Assembly: GCF_010614725.1 (NCBI RefSeq) | Contig: NZ_JAAEHL010000002.1 | Span: 186,001 to 250,000 of the forward strand | DNA: 64,000 nt | Source of the DNA: Flavobacterium ajazii | GTDB taxonomy: Bacteria > Bacteroidota > Bacteroidia > Flavobacteriales > Flavobacteriaceae | Reading direction: 5' to 3' | In this document: positions 45,242 through 54,695 of the stretch, in pieces | Layout of the letters: each line of letters starts with the position of its first letter | Numbering within the stretch: position 1 is the first letter of the stretch | Position numbers and translations under genes: made by a program | Notes under the pieces: generated by a model | The model's input: the letters and a program-made list of their open reading frames with translations, nothing else | Told to the model about the DNA's origin: nothing | Databases searched by the model: none

Positions 45242-45605
45242 AGTCGTTGTTTTTAATAGCCGTTAATAGTTCTTCTAAATCGGTAGTGGTAAGTTTCAGC
45301 AGTTTTACTTTAAGAATAAAATCTGGCAATTCCTGACTGAAAAAATTAGATTTTTCATTGGCTTTAATTAAGTCTAAAGCTTTTTCTGAAACAAAAAAAC
45401 CAATCCCGCGTTTGTTGTCAAATATTCCGGATTCCTGCAAGTTAGCATAGGCGCGCATTACTGTGTTGTGATTCACTTCAAATTCAGCAGCCAAATCCCG
45501 TACTGAAATCACCCGGTCACCCGACTGCAATTGCCCTTCTAAAATTTGCTGGCAGAGATTATCTACTATCTGCAGATAAATCCCTTTGGTTGATTTAAAA
45601 TCCAT
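45228..45605 (-). CDS. GntR family transcriptional regulator (YtrA-like)
   Basis: The 125-residue protein has the GntR winged HTH (about 10-70), with LQSGDRVISVRDLAAEFEVNHNTVMRAYANLQESGIF as the classical pattern, and a short C-terminal helix. The small size and lack of a ligand domain are typical of the YtrA subfamily, which regulates ABC transporter operons. It starts one base before the permease stop and probably binds the inverted repeat at 47278. Confidence 0.91.
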   Translation of the reverse strand: MDFKSTKGIYLQIVDNLCQQILEGQLQSGDRVISVRDLAAEFEVNHNTVMRAYANLQESGIFDNKRGIGFFVSEKALDLIKANEKSNFFSQELPDFILKVKLLKLTTTDLEELLTAIKNNDYEDK

Positions 45606-45606
45606 A

Positions 45607-46437
45607 TTAAACCTCCTTTTCCTTTAATTTAAAATAAGCTAATGGTAAAAAGAATATCCACGACAACAATGATAAAGCTAAAAGGGAAAATTTAGTACTA
45701 TCTAAATTTTCTGTAACATTAAATGTCTGCAATTGAAGATCAAAACCTCGTGTTTCCTGAGGATAAAAAATATGAGAAAGTATCACTGAAAACAAAATAC
45801 AGCTAAAAAAAAGAATTCCCGAAATCACAACTGTTTTAATTAAAGCATAACGTTTAAAAAAAGTTGTACCCGCAAAAAGATAGACTCCATAAGAGAAAAA
45901 AGCAAAAACCGTAAAAATTATCTGCCAGGTATCCCATAATTTAGTTCCTCTGCTTACTAACAGACTAAACTCAAAATAAGGAACTTTTGAAGGATCAAAA
46001 AATTCATTTCTAAAAAGAATTTCAGGTTTTAAAGAAGCTTTAGCCAAACGAATTACGATCCAGAACAGACCTAACGCTGTAGGGATAAAAACCCCTATTC
46101 TAACCAAAAACTGAACTAAAAACTTCTCAAAAACTGATCCCGGAGTAAGCAAATAATTACCCGTTTTAATTTTATCTGCCAAATCAGGAAATGCAGTTCC
46201 GATAAAAACACCTGCTCCCATCATATAAAATGTAAAACAAGTCAAATAATAAACATTAATCTGTTCCTGAAACCTAATCAGAGTAGCTTTATTTGAATTT
46301 AAAAACCAATAAATCAACACATAAGCTACAAATCCCAAACCTAAAATAGTAAGCAGGTATTTTGTTTTATTAATTAACAAATCCTGTTTCAATAAATTAC
46401 TAAACCTCCTTAAATTAAAATGATTATTAAATGACAT
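45607..46437 (-). CDS. ABC transporter permease-like membrane protein
   Basis: The 276-residue protein has six hydrophobic segments (about 27-48, 65-88, 107-129, 180-202, 208-230 and 252-268) and a basic ending. It resembles ABC-2 type exporter permeases in placement and shape, though no sharp sequence motif identifies it. It follows the ATP-binding gene with an 11-base overlap and precedes the GntR gene. The transported substrate is unknown. Confidence 0.78.
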   Translation of the reverse strand: MSFNNHFNLRRFSNLLKQDLLINKTKYLLTILGLGFVAYVLIYWFLNSNKATLIRFQEQINVYYLTCFTFYMMGAGVFIGTAFPDLADKIKTGNYLLTPGSVFEKFLVQFLVRIGVFIPTALGLFWIVIRLAKASLKPEILFRNEFFDPSKVPYFEFSLLVSRGTKLWDTWQIIFTVFAFFSYGVYLFAGTTFFKRYALIKTVVISGILFFSCILFSVILSHIFYPQETRGFDLQLQTFNVTENLDSTKFSLLALSLLSWIFFLPLAYFKLKEKEV

Positions 46438-47263
46438 GACTTTTGGATTTTAAGGTTACTTTATTCATTATGGCATTAAAAAGCAGTTCGATATCTATTT
46501 CGGTTTCATCTGTTTGATCTGCCTCTGTGATGATGTGGTATCCTCCCAGACATTTCTCCTGATAAATTGGTTTTTCGAGATCTGATAAAACTGCAACGGT
46601 TTTAAATTGAAGCTCTTGACTGATATTAAAAACCGATTCATTGTATACTATCCTCCCTTCATCAAGTACAACAATAGTATCAATTATGGTTTCAATATCT
46701 TTTACCTGATGGGTTGAAATTAAAACCAATTGTTCTTCGGAAACTGAGCTTACCAATATTTTTCGAAATAAACTTTTGGACGGAATATCTAAACCATTGG
46801 TTGGTTCGTCCAAAATCAACAGACCGCAATTAGTAGATAAGGCAAAAGCAATGAGGAATTTTTTGCGCTGTCCGTGAGAAAGTCCGTTCAGATTTTTTTT
46901 AGGATCTAATTCAAATTCCTTCAATATTTTATCCATTTTTTGATAATCAAATTTTGGATATAAAGGAGCCGTTGCTTTCAAATAAAGTGAAATGGTTGTA
47001 GACGGAAACGAAAACTCTTCAGAAACCATATAGGTGTCTTCTAAAAAATTTGGCAACCTATCAAAAGGTTTGAAACCATTAATTTTTAACTCTCCAACCT
47101 GTGGTTTCAGCAGACCTGAAATCAATTTGAGTAACGTAGATTTACCCGCTCCATTTTTACCTAACAAACCGACAATACTTCCCTTCTGTTGCTGAAAAGA
47201 TAAATCAGTAAACAAAGCTTCCTGCTTTTTATACTGAAATGTTAAATGCTGAATATCTATCAT
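46427..47263 (-). CDS. ABC transporter ATP-binding protein
   Basis: The protein of about 278 residues has the full ABC signature: Walker A GLLGKNGAGKST, Q-loop region, signature LSHGQRKKFLIAFALS, Walker B LLILDEPTNGLD and the switch His in STHQVKDIE. The start at 47261-47263 opens MIDIQHLTFQYKKQEALF. A longer frame upstream would run through the GntR operator and is rejected. The small C-terminal domain (after about 215) is typical of YtrB-like subunits. Confidence 0.93.
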   Translation of the reverse strand: MIDIQHLTFQYKKQEALFTDLSFQQQKGSIVGLLGKNGAGKSTLLKLISGLLKPQVGELKINGFKPFDRLPNFLEDTYMVSEEFSFPSTTISLYLKATAPLYPKFDYQKMDKILKEFELDPKKNLNGLSHGQRKKFLIAFALSTNCGLLILDEPTNGLDIPSKSLFRKILVSSVSEEQLVLISTHQVKDIETIIDTIVVLDEGRIVYNESVFNISQELQFKTVAVLSDLEKPIYQEKCLGGYHIITEADQTDETEIDIELLFNAIMNKVTLKSKSHVI

Positions 47264-47277
47264 ATCATATTTTATTA

Positions 47278-47299
47278 GTGTACTAGTTTTGTAGTACAC
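47278..47299 (-). promoter_or_regulatory. GntR-type operator of the ABC operon
   Basis: GTGTACTA (47278-47285), six bases, TAGTACAC (47292-47299): a perfect 8-bp inverted repeat 14 bases before the ABC ATG. The size and symmetry match sites of YtrA-like GntR repressors, and one such regulator is encoded two genes downstream in this operon. Binding here would block promoter access or escape. Confidence 0.75.
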
Positions 47300-47486
47300 A
47301 AAGAAAAGATATTTTTTGGAAAAAACAATTCATTTTAGAAAAAAAAGCTAAAATAAAAACACTCAACTCTAAACAGATCAACTACTTAAAATAAAAAAAC
47401 CAATAAAATCAAGGCTTCACAAGTAATATATTCAGAAAGAAAAAATAAAATATTAAGACAACTTCATTCCTTTTTCAGTACAAAAA

Positions 47487-47512
47487 AAGCCCTAAACTTT
47501 CGTTTAAGGCTT
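47487..47512 (-). terminator. Terminator of folD
   Basis: AAGCCCTAAAC (47487-47497) and GTTTAAGGCTT (47502-47512) pair with one mismatch around TTTC. On the minus strand a T run follows. It lies 24 bases after the folD stop. Confidence 0.8.
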
Positions 47513-47535
47513 CTATAAAAAATATAAAATCTAAT

Positions 47536-48420
47536 TTAATTTCTTGCACTTCTCATTTTTCGTGCTAAAAGTGTATTCTTAAGCAGCATAGCAATAGTCA
47601 TTGGTCCAACTCCACCCGGAACCGGTGTAATAAATGATGCTTTTTTGCTTACTCCGTCAAAATCAACGTCACCCTTGATAACGTATCCCTTTGCATTTGA
47701 TGCATCTTCTACACGCGTAATTCCAACGTCGATAACCGTCACACCTTCTTTTACCATATCAGCCTTTAAAAATTCCGGAACTCCTAAAGCTGTGATGATA
47801 ATGTCTGCATTTTTAGTGAATTCTGCTAAGTCTTTAGTACGACTGTGTGTTAATGTAACTGTAGAATCTCCCGGATTTCCTTTACGGCTCATTAAAATAC
47901 TCATTGGGCGTCCTACGATATGGCTTCTTCCAATTACAACGGTATGTTTTCCTGAAGTTTCAACTTTATAACGCTCTAACAATTCCATAATTCCAAATGG
48001 TGTTGCCGGAATAAAACTTTCCATTTCAAGCGCCATTCTTCCAAAGTTAGTTGGGTGAAAACCGTCAACATCTTTATCAGGATCAATTGCTAATAAGATT
48101 TTCTGCTCGTCGATATGTTTTGGCAAAGGTAACTGAACGATGTATCCATCCAGATTATCATCTTCATTTAACTCTTTAATTTTTGCAAGCAGTTCGTCTT
48201 CGGTAATGGTTTCAGGTAACGAAACTAAAGTCGAATCGAAACCGATTTCCTGACATGATTTTACTTTACTTCCTACGTAAGTTAAACTTGCTCCATTGTT
48301 CCCAACTAAAACCGCCGCTAAATGAGGCACTTTTCCTCCGGCTGCTTTTATAGATTGAACTTCGGCTGCAATTTCGTTTTTAATGTCGTTAGATGTTTTT
48401 TTACCGTCTAGTAGCTGCAT
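47536..48420 (-). CDS. folD: Bifunctional methylenetetrahydrofolate dehydrogenase/cyclohydrolase
   Basis: FolD converts 5,10-methylene-THF to 10-formyl-THF in one-carbon metabolism. The active-site Lys lies in [13 protein letters not shown]. The [26 protein letters not shown] block and [20 protein letters not shown]-binding region are intact. The end [18 protein letters not shown] is standard. The 294-residue length is normal. It lies about 130 bases downstream of ffh on the same strand, with the 48436 inverted repeat between. Confidence 0.96.
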   Translation of the reverse strand: MQLLDGKKTSNDIKNEIAAEVQSIKAAGGKVPHLAAVLVGNNGASLTYVGSKVKSCQEIGFDSTLVSLPETITEDELLAKIKELNEDDNLDGYIVQLPLPKHIDEQKILLAIDPDKDVDGFHPTNFGRMALEMESFIPATPFGIMELLERYKVETSGKHTVVIGRSHIVGRPMSILMSRKGNPGDSTVTLTHSRTKDLAEFTKNADIIITALGVPEFLKADMVKEGVTVIDVGITRVEDASNAKGYVIKGDVDFDGVSKKASFITPVPGGVGPMTIAMLLKNTLLARKMRSARN

Positions 48421-48435
48421 TTTTTTGTTGTTTTT

Positions 48436-48538
48436 GTTTCAGGTTTAAAGTTTCAAGTTATTTACCGAACTTAAATTTTTATGTAAGTAAAAAAGTTTCA
48501 AATTTTAGTCTCATAACCTGAAACCTTAAACTTGAAAC
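48436..48538. repeat. Long inverted repeat (GTTTCAGGTTT type)
   Basis: Arms of 26 bases at 48436-48461 and 48513-48538 pair with three mismatches, each made of GTTTCA units. It fills the gap between ffh and folD. The outer units match the repeat at 5677-5726 (GTTTCAGGTTT), so both belong to one dispersed family. It may help end ffh transcripts. Confidence 0.72.
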
Positions 48539-48548
48539 TTTTATTTTT

Positions 48549-49913
48549 TTATCTCGGCATTCCTCCTGGCATACCACCCGGCATACCTTTCATACCTCCC
48601 ATCATTTTCATCAGATTTTTTCCGCCTGGACCTTGCATCATCTTCATCATTTTGCTCATCTGGTCAAACTGCTTCATCAACTGATTTACCTGCTCGACTT
48701 TTGTTCCCGAACCTTTAGCGATTCTGGCTTTTCTTTTTACGTCTATAATGGCTGGTTTGCTTCTTTCTCCCGGCGTCATCGAATAAATGATCGCTTCGAT
48801 ATGTTTGAATGCGTCGTCTTCGATTTCTACATCTTTCATGGCTTTTGAAGCACCTGGTATCATTCCAACCAAGTCTTTCATATTACCCATTTTCTTTACT
48901 TGCTGAATCTGCGTTAAGAAGTCATCAAAACCGAATTCGTTTTTAGCGATTTTCTTTTGAAGTTTTCTTGCTTCTTCTTCGTCAAATTGTTCCTGAGCTC
49001 TTTCAACAAGAGACACAACGTCTCCCATTCCTAAGATACGCTCAGCCATACGTTCCGGGTAGAAAACATCAATTGCTTCCATCTTCTCTCCAGTACCCAC
49101 AAATTTGATTGGCTTGTTTACAATCGATTTGATTGAAAGCGCAGCTCCACCACGAGTATCACCGTCTAATTTCGTTAAGATAACTCCATCAAAGTTTAAG
49201 ATATCGTTGAAAGCTTTTGCTGTATTCACAGCATCTTGTCCTGTCATAGAGTCTACAACGAACAATGTTTCTTGTGGCTGAATTGCTTTGTGTACACGTG
49301 CAATTTCGTCCATCATTTCCTGATCTACTGCCAAACGACCTGCTGTATCGACGATCACAACATTGAATCCGTTTGCTTTGGCGTGTTTAATTGCGTTTTG
49401 AGCAATTTCAACAGGATTTTTATTTTCCGGTTCTGAGTAAACCTCAACACCTATTTGATCTCCCACAACATGTAACTGATTGATCGCCGCAGGACGGTAG
49501 ATATCACACGCTACAAGAAGTGGTTTCTTGTTTTTCTTTGTTTTTAAGAAGTTTGCTAATTTTCCTGAGAAAGTAGTTTTACCAGAACCCTGAAGTCCTG
49601 ACATCAAAATAACAGTTGGATTTCCTGATAAGTTAACCCCGGCAACATCTCCGCCCATTAATTCGGTAAGTTCGTCTTTTACTAACTTAACCAATAATTG
49701 CCCCGGCTGTAATGTTGTTAATACATCCTGACCAATTGCTTTGTCTTTTACTCTGGCAGTAAAATCTTTAGCAATTTTAAAGTTAACATCGGCATCAAGT
49801 AAAGCACGACGAACTTCTTTTAAGGTATCGGCAACGTTTACTTCTGTAATTTTACCGTGTCCTTTTAATATATGGAACGCTTTATCTAACTTATCACTTA
49901 AATTATCAAACAT
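48549..49913 (-). CDS. ffh: Signal recognition particle protein Ffh
   Basis: Ffh binds the SRP RNA and signal peptides and delivers ribosomes to the membrane. The N domain is followed by the GTPase with GLQGSGKTT (near 107-115), VACDIYRPAAINQL, DTAGRL, TKLDGDTRGG and GTGEK. The M domain (about 300-435) is Met-rich, and the tail ends GGMPGGMPR. The 454-residue length is normal. SRP RNA is not in the window. Confidence 0.96.
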   Translation of the reverse strand: MFDNLSDKLDKAFHILKGHGKITEVNVADTLKEVRRALLDADVNFKIAKDFTARVKDKAIGQDVLTTLQPGQLLVKLVKDELTELMGGDVAGVNLSGNPTVILMSGLQGSGKTTFSGKLANFLKTKKNKKPLLVACDIYRPAAINQLHVVGDQIGVEVYSEPENKNPVEIAQNAIKHAKANGFNVVIVDTAGRLAVDQEMMDEIARVHKAIQPQETLFVVDSMTGQDAVNTAKAFNDILNFDGVILTKLDGDTRGGAALSIKSIVNKPIKFVGTGEKMEAIDVFYPERMAERILGMGDVVSLVERAQEQFDEEEARKLQKKIAKNEFGFDDFLTQIQQVKKMGNMKDLVGMIPGASKAMKDVEIEDDAFKHIEAIIYSMTPGERSKPAIIDVKRKARIAKGSGTKVEQVNQLMKQFDQMSKMMKMMQGPGGKNLMKMMGGMKGMPGGMPGGMPR

Positions 49914-49935
49914 ATCATTTTCTTTATTTGAAGTG

Positions 49936-49966
49936 CAAAGATAATCTAATTAGATATTTCAGGCAA
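49936..49966 (-). promoter_or_regulatory. Promoter of ffh
   Basis: On the minus strand TTG (49964-49966), 20 bases, TATCTTTG (49936-49943) matches the flavobacterial consensus closely. It lies 23 bases before the ffh ATG. Confidence 0.65.
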
Positions 49967-50086
49967 TTTTTATTTAAGTGCAATTACGTTTGAATTTTAT
50001 CGCAAAAGAAGCAAAGATTTAAGCAAAATACAGTATGTTTTTCAGCTTTATAGACATAAGAAAACTACAAGTCTAATTGCTATATT

Positions 50087-50554
50087 TTATCTTTTTCTGG
50101 TCAATAAAACACCCCCTTCTTTGGTATCTGAAATTCTAAACTTGCCCAGATTTTTATATTTCTTATCATACATATACATCGTAGGTGCTGCACAGGTCCC
50201 TCTCTGTTCAATATTATCTATGAATAATTCAATAGTAGTATTGTTAATTCTTTTATAACGTCCATTTACGGTTGTAAAACAATCTAGTCCACAAAAAGCA
50301 AAATAATAACTTCTAAAATGAATACTATCCTCAAAAACCAATGCATTACCAAAGCTATCTTTCTCATCATAAGGTCTTAACTCATATGCATCTATATTCC
50401 GATTTATACCTACTTGTTTTTTTGAAACCCACTTTTTCGAAATTAACAAATCTATTTTTTCCGTTTTGTTCTTTACTTTGCCTGAACCTGTAATATTTTG
50501 ACCAGATACACCACTACAAAACATTCCTACAGCTAAAAGAAATATTATTTTCAT
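50087..50554 (-). CDS. Small exported protein of unknown function
   Basis: The 155-residue protein has a signal peptide cut near VSGQN (about residue 18-20). The mature part is polar, with KWVSKKQVGIN, DSIHFRSYYFAFCGLDCF and NGRYKRINNTTIELFI. Three or more cysteines (CGLDC, TCAAP) suggest disulfides. No family recognised. It lies 12 bases downstream of another exported protein on the same strand. Confidence 0.6.
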   Translation of the reverse strand: MKIIFLLAVGMFCSGVSGQNITGSGKVKNKTEKIDLLISKKWVSKKQVGINRNIDAYELRPYDEKDSFGNALVFEDSIHFRSYYFAFCGLDCFTTVNGRYKRINNTTIELFIDNIEQRGTCAAPTMYMYDKKYKNLGKFRISDTKEGGVLLTRKR

Positions 50555-50566
50555 ATTTAAGTCTAC

Positions 50567-51544
50567 TTATTCTTGCAAATAACGTTTTCTAATTTCATCA
50601 ATTAGATTTTTCGCCACTAAAAAAACATTATCATCATCGGAATAATAATATTCTTTTAAATTGTACGATTTATTACAGGCGTACAAAATGCTTAAAACCT
50701 TTTTTATTTCATATTGGTTATCACCAAATTCGGATTCAGATTCGGATTCTTTTTCCTTTCTTTTTAGTAGTACTTCTAAACAATTCGCTATTGCCAAATC
50801 TGTTTCATTTTTAAAACGGTCATAAAATAAAGGAACAAGTTTTTCATACTCATAAGAACTTTCACCTTTTTTAAACCTTGAAATAATAAATTTCTTTAAT
50901 CGTTGCTGATTAGCTGCGTTTAAAATAGCAGAATCTGTAATAATTCCCTTTTGTTTGTAATAGCGTACAAATGTACTTTCTGGCATAAGCTCGGTATAAG
51001 AGCCATCTGCTAAAAAATTTGCCAGATCATTAAGAATATATTCACTAAGAATGAAATCGACAGATGCTGCATATCGCTGTTTATCCTCCTTTAAATTTGA
51101 AATCTCAATAGCTTTTTTTATTGCCTCTTGTATGGCATAAGCTTTTGAACCTACACAGGAATACGACAGAATCAAGCGATAGTTTTTTTTCTCTTTTTTC
51201 AAAAAAAGAAAGTCATAACGAATCTCCTGATTATTAAAAGCTTCTCCTATTCCATATCCATTAGATTGTAAAGTATATGCTGGCTCTGAAACATTTTTAC
51301 AGATAATTTCCTGTGGTATTTTCTTGCCCTTCGGAGGTTTTAGCCATTCAGCAACAATAACATGAGAAGTCGTCTGAATTCTCTCGAATGCATCGCTTAA
51401 AAGTTCATTAGTAGTAATGCTGGAATCACGTTTTACTATACAAATTGCATCACTGTTTATTAGTAGTTGTCTTAATGCTTGTGATCTTACTTGTATCACA
51501 AAGAAGAATAAACCCAAAATTATAATTCGTCCCAAGCGTGCCAT
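50567..51544 (-). CDS. Exported protein of unknown function
   Basis: The 325-residue protein begins with a hydrophobic signal-like stretch (about 6-22) and has no later membrane helix. The first half contains IVAEWLKPPKGKKIPQEIICKN and a YRLILSYSCVGSKAYA patch; the second half is helical and charged. I do not recognise the family. It lies 45 bases downstream of the MBOAT gene, so it may be co-transcribed with that cluster, but this is not certain. Confidence 0.6.
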   Translation of the reverse strand: MARLGRIIILGLFFFVIQVRSQALRQLLINSDAICIVKRDSSITTNELLSDAFERIQTTSHVIVAEWLKPPKGKKIPQEIICKNVSEPAYTLQSNGYGIGEAFNNQEIRYDFLFLKKEKKNYRLILSYSCVGSKAYAIQEAIKKAIEISNLKEDKQRYAASVDFILSEYILNDLANFLADGSYTELMPESTFVRYYKQKGIITDSAILNAANQQRLKKFIISRFKKGESSYEYEKLVPLFYDRFKNETDLAIANCLEVLLKRKEKESESESEFGDNQYEIKKVLSILYACNKSYNLKEYYYSDDDNVFLVAKNLIDEIRKRYLQE

Positions 51545-51589
51545 AAAAAAAACAATATTTATTACTTATTTACAATCGTTGGAAATATT

Positions 51590-53272
51590 TTAAAATTGAA
51601 AATAAATAAACGGCTGTGATCCCGCTACCGCTGTTGCATAAACAATCCAGTAGACAAATCCCAAAATTATTGCTTTTATTAATAATGGTGTTTTGTCGAA
51701 GACAGATTTCATTCCGTTGGTGAATGTTTCGGGTAAAAAATGCCAAACATAACCGAATAACATTAATCCAAACACATTTTTATAACCTAGTATGATTGTC
51801 TGCCAAAGTTCAGGTTCAAAGGTTAATTGACCGATATTGTTAATTACCTGCAATGCTGTTTCGAAATCCCTTGCGCGGAAGAAAATCCAACAGAAAACTA
51901 CGAAATGGAATGTGATTACTATTGAAAAGAATCTCCAAAAGAAATTAGGACTTTTATCTTTTTTGGATGGAAATAATTCCATGAAGATTTTATGAACTGC
52001 TAATGCTAAACCGTGCAAAGCTCCCCAAACAATGAACTGAGCTCCTGCTCCATGCCATAATCCGCCTAAAAGCATTGTAGTAAACAAGTTCAAATTGGTT
52101 ACTAAAGTTTGTTTCTTTTTACTTGAAAGCAAAAATGACAAACAAAAAAGCAATATGGAGACCGTAGCAACAATCAGCGGAATTATACTGGTATTGTAAC
52201 TTGTAATTCCCCAAAGCAATAGCCCGAAGAAAAATATACTTGGAAATAAATATCCAGCAAAAGAACCTTCGCGGTTTCCTCCCATTGAAATATACAAAAA
52301 GTCTTTTAACCAGGTTGAAAGCGAAATATGCCATCTTCTCCAGAAATCGGTAATAGATACAGACTTGTAAGGCGTTCTAAAGTTGGCTGGTAATTTAAAC
52401 CCAAGCAATAATGCAATACCAATTGCCATATCTGAATATCCTGAGAAATCGCAATAAATCTGAATGGCATATCCGTAAGAAGCCATTAAATTCTCAAAAG
52501 AAGTATAACTCAGAGGCGTATCAAAAACACGATCGACGAAGTTTACCGATATGTAATTTGAGATAACCGTTTTCTTAATCAATCCGCCAATAATCAAAAA
52601 CAAAGCATTGTTTACATCTTGTTTTGTCAGATTCAGTTTTTCATAAATCTGTGGCAGGAAATCTTTTGCACGCACAATTGGCCCGGCAACTAACTGCGGA
52701 AAAAACGAAACGAAAAATAAATATTCGATGTAGTTTTTAGTAGGTTTAATTTCTTCTCTATAAATCTCAATAATATAACTCATTGACTGAAATGTATAGA
52801 ACGAAATTCCAACAGGAAGGAAAATATCATGAAGCTTGTAATTACCATGAAACATATCATTGAAAGTTACAATCATGAAATTCATGTACTTGAAATAACC
52901 TAATAATCCTAAATTCAGAATCACACTTATTACAAGATATATTTTCTTGGTACTGTCTTTTGTGGCTTTAAAAATAATCTGACTCAATCCATAATCCACA
53001 ACTGATGAAAGCAGCAAAAGCAAAAAGTAAATACCACTTGACTTGTAGTAAAAGAAAAGTGAAAAAAGAATAACGTAGGTTAATCTCAAATAAAATGTTT
53101 TGCGTAAAAAAGCATACACAAAATAAAAAACCAGAAATAATCCTAAGAATAAACCGGTGTTAAATAATAATTTTTCATCAGGATCGTAAACAAACCATCC
53201 TTTTACCTGTTCTGTTGTAATTGCACCAAAATTTTGAATGAACCAATTATTAATGCTATCTATTGTTGTCAA
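51590..53272 (-). CDS. MBOAT family O-acyltransferase (AlgI-like)
   Basis: The 560-residue membrane protein has about twelve hydrophobic segments. Hallmarks are VGISFYTFQSMSYIIEIYR, DFSGYSDMAIGIALLLGF, DFWRRWHISLSTWLKDFLYI and the catalytic His in GGLWHGAGAQFIVWGALHG. AlgI and PatA-like members pass acetyl groups across the membrane to a polysaccharide acetylated outside. Two SGNH proteins encoded directly upstream (one-base gap) complete the usual partner set. Confidence 0.92.
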   Translation of the reverse strand: MTTIDSINNWFIQNFGAITTEQVKGWFVYDPDEKLLFNTGLFLGLFLVFYFVYAFLRKTFYLRLTYVILFSLFFYYKSSGIYFLLLLLSSVVDYGLSQIIFKATKDSTKKIYLVISVILNLGLLGYFKYMNFMIVTFNDMFHGNYKLHDIFLPVGISFYTFQSMSYIIEIYREEIKPTKNYIEYLFFVSFFPQLVAGPIVRAKDFLPQIYEKLNLTKQDVNNALFLIIGGLIKKTVISNYISVNFVDRVFDTPLSYTSFENLMASYGYAIQIYCDFSGYSDMAIGIALLLGFKLPANFRTPYKSVSITDFWRRWHISLSTWLKDFLYISMGGNREGSFAGYLFPSIFFFGLLLWGITSYNTSIIPLIVATVSILLFCLSFLLSSKKKQTLVTNLNLFTTMLLGGLWHGAGAQFIVWGALHGLALAVHKIFMELFPSKKDKSPNFFWRFFSIVITFHFVVFCWIFFRARDFETALQVINNIGQLTFEPELWQTIILGYKNVFGLMLFGYVWHFLPETFTNGMKSVFDKTPLLIKAIILGFVYWIVYATAVAGSQPFIYFQF

Positions 53273-53273
53273 T

Positions 53274-54695
53274 TTACTTCTTTAAATTAAAATTATCGTA
53301 TGCTTTTAAAAACGCCTCAGTAAACAAGCTTCCTTGTTTTTCATATCCTTTTTTAGAATAATGAACCCAGTCTCTGCCAATTAATCCCTGCGTTTTTAAT
53401 TGTCTTATTCCTTTTAAACCGCCAAATTCATCGTATAAATCCCAAACGGCAAAACCATCTTTCTCTGCAATATCATTTATACGCTGTGCATATTCGCCCA
53501 CATAATTATTCGGTTTTCCTCCTCTGAATAAAGAAGGCGGCGGTGTCATAACGATTATCGGAACATTTATATTCTGACTTTTCAGGTTTTTAATAAACTG
53601 ACGCAATCTTTGAATATAATCTGAAGCCTCCAGTTTATCGAAACTTTCATTTGTTCCTAATGAGAAAATTAAAAGATCGGGATGCAATGCATTTAGCTGT
53701 TCAAAGAATAACGGGTATTTATTGTAATCTGAAAATTTGGCACCGTTTACTCCGATTCCGCTATAAGTTAGCCCAGAAGCATTTTTCTCTAAAACCAATC
53801 CGCTTAATTCATAATCTTTTGCTTCTTTCCCCGGAATTAAATAAATTTTATCTAAGGCTTTTTCTGATTTATAATAATGACAAAAAGCATCTGATTCAAG
53901 ATTTAAAGGAACAAATTCTGATGTTTTTATATTTTTTGGACGTGTCTGATTTGTTGGAATTTTCAATACTCTGCCTGCACGAATATTATTTGATTTCAGC
54001 TGATTGGCTTTTTTAATTTCGGCTACAGAAACGTTGTATTTATTTGCAATGATAGATATTGCTTCTCCTTTTTTGATTTTATGAGTAATCACTCTTCGCT
54101 CTGTAGTCTCAATAAATTTGGTTTGAGAAGAAGAAGCCAAATCAAACATATTTTGGTTCTTTGGCGTTATAATCTGAATGGTATTGAACTTGTACGAAGG
54201 ATCTTTCACACTCATTTCGATAACAAATCCTCCGGTGTCTCTCCAAAGCCCAATTCCGCTTAAACCAACCGGATAACCTTTGGCCGGATAAATATTTCGA
54301 TAACTGCTCCAAACCCTGTTACAGCGAAAACGCTCATTATAAGATCCATTTGTTTTGGCCAATTGATATGGAAAAACAAATCCACGACCAGCATTGCCAA
54401 ATTTCTGCTGCAGAATCTTTCTGATTTTGTTGGTCATCAAATCGCCCTGAATATGCGAATCACCAATATGTACAATATTTATTTTTTGATTCTTTTCGCT
54501 TTCATTCTCACTCAGTTTCTTAAAAACATTTTCTAATACCCTTGCATTATAAATATGGTTCCCTTCATAAATTTCACCACTTAGCGTATCTTTTTTGCTA
54601 GTCATATTTTTAGTTATTGAAAGTGAGTCTGATTTGTGCTGATTATCATTTGTCGAGAAAAAAAGACAACAAAAGAAAATAATAAGTTTATTCAT
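53274..54695 (-). CDS. SGNH-fold protein with central LysM
   Basis: The 473-residue exported protein has the SGNH nucleophile block VHIGDSHIQGD (Ser80), a second block LIFSLGTNES and the C-terminal Asp/His pair in RDWVHYSKKGYE. A LysM domain is inserted at about 203-247 (HKIKKGEAISIIANKYNVS, ending VLKIP), which points to peptidoglycan or similar glycan binding. SGNH proteins beside MBOAT genes act as acetyl transfer partners, like PatB or AlgX. It overlaps the upstream SGNH gene by eight bases. Confidence 0.9.
   Translation of the reverse strand: MNKLIIFFCCLFFSTNDNQHKSDSLSITKNMTSKKDTLSGEIYEGNHIYNARVLENVFKKLSENESEKNQKINIVHIGDSHIQGDLMTNKIRKILQQKFGNAGRGFVFPYQLAKTNGSYNERFRCNRVWSSYRNIYPAKGYPVGLSGIGLWRDTGGFVIEMSVKDPSYKFNTIQIITPKNQNMFDLASSSQTKFIETTERRVITHKIKKGEAISIIANKYNVSVAEIKKANQLKSNNIRAGRVLKIPTNQTRPKNIKTSEFVPLNLESDAFCHYYKSEKALDKIYLIPGKEAKDYELSGLVLEKNASGLTYSGIGVNGAKFSDYNKYPLFFEQLNALHPDLLIFSLGTNESFDKLEASDYIQRLRQFIKNLKSQNINVPIIVMTPPPSLFRGGKPNNYVGEYAQRINDIAEKDGFAVWDLYDEFGGLKGIRQLKTQGLIGRDWVHYSKKGYEKQGSLFTEAFLKAYDNFNLKK

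Noticed and set aside
47264..47299. Longer ABC protein start
   Set aside because: It runs through the perfect inverted repeat; MIDIQHL from 47263 is the normal ABC start.
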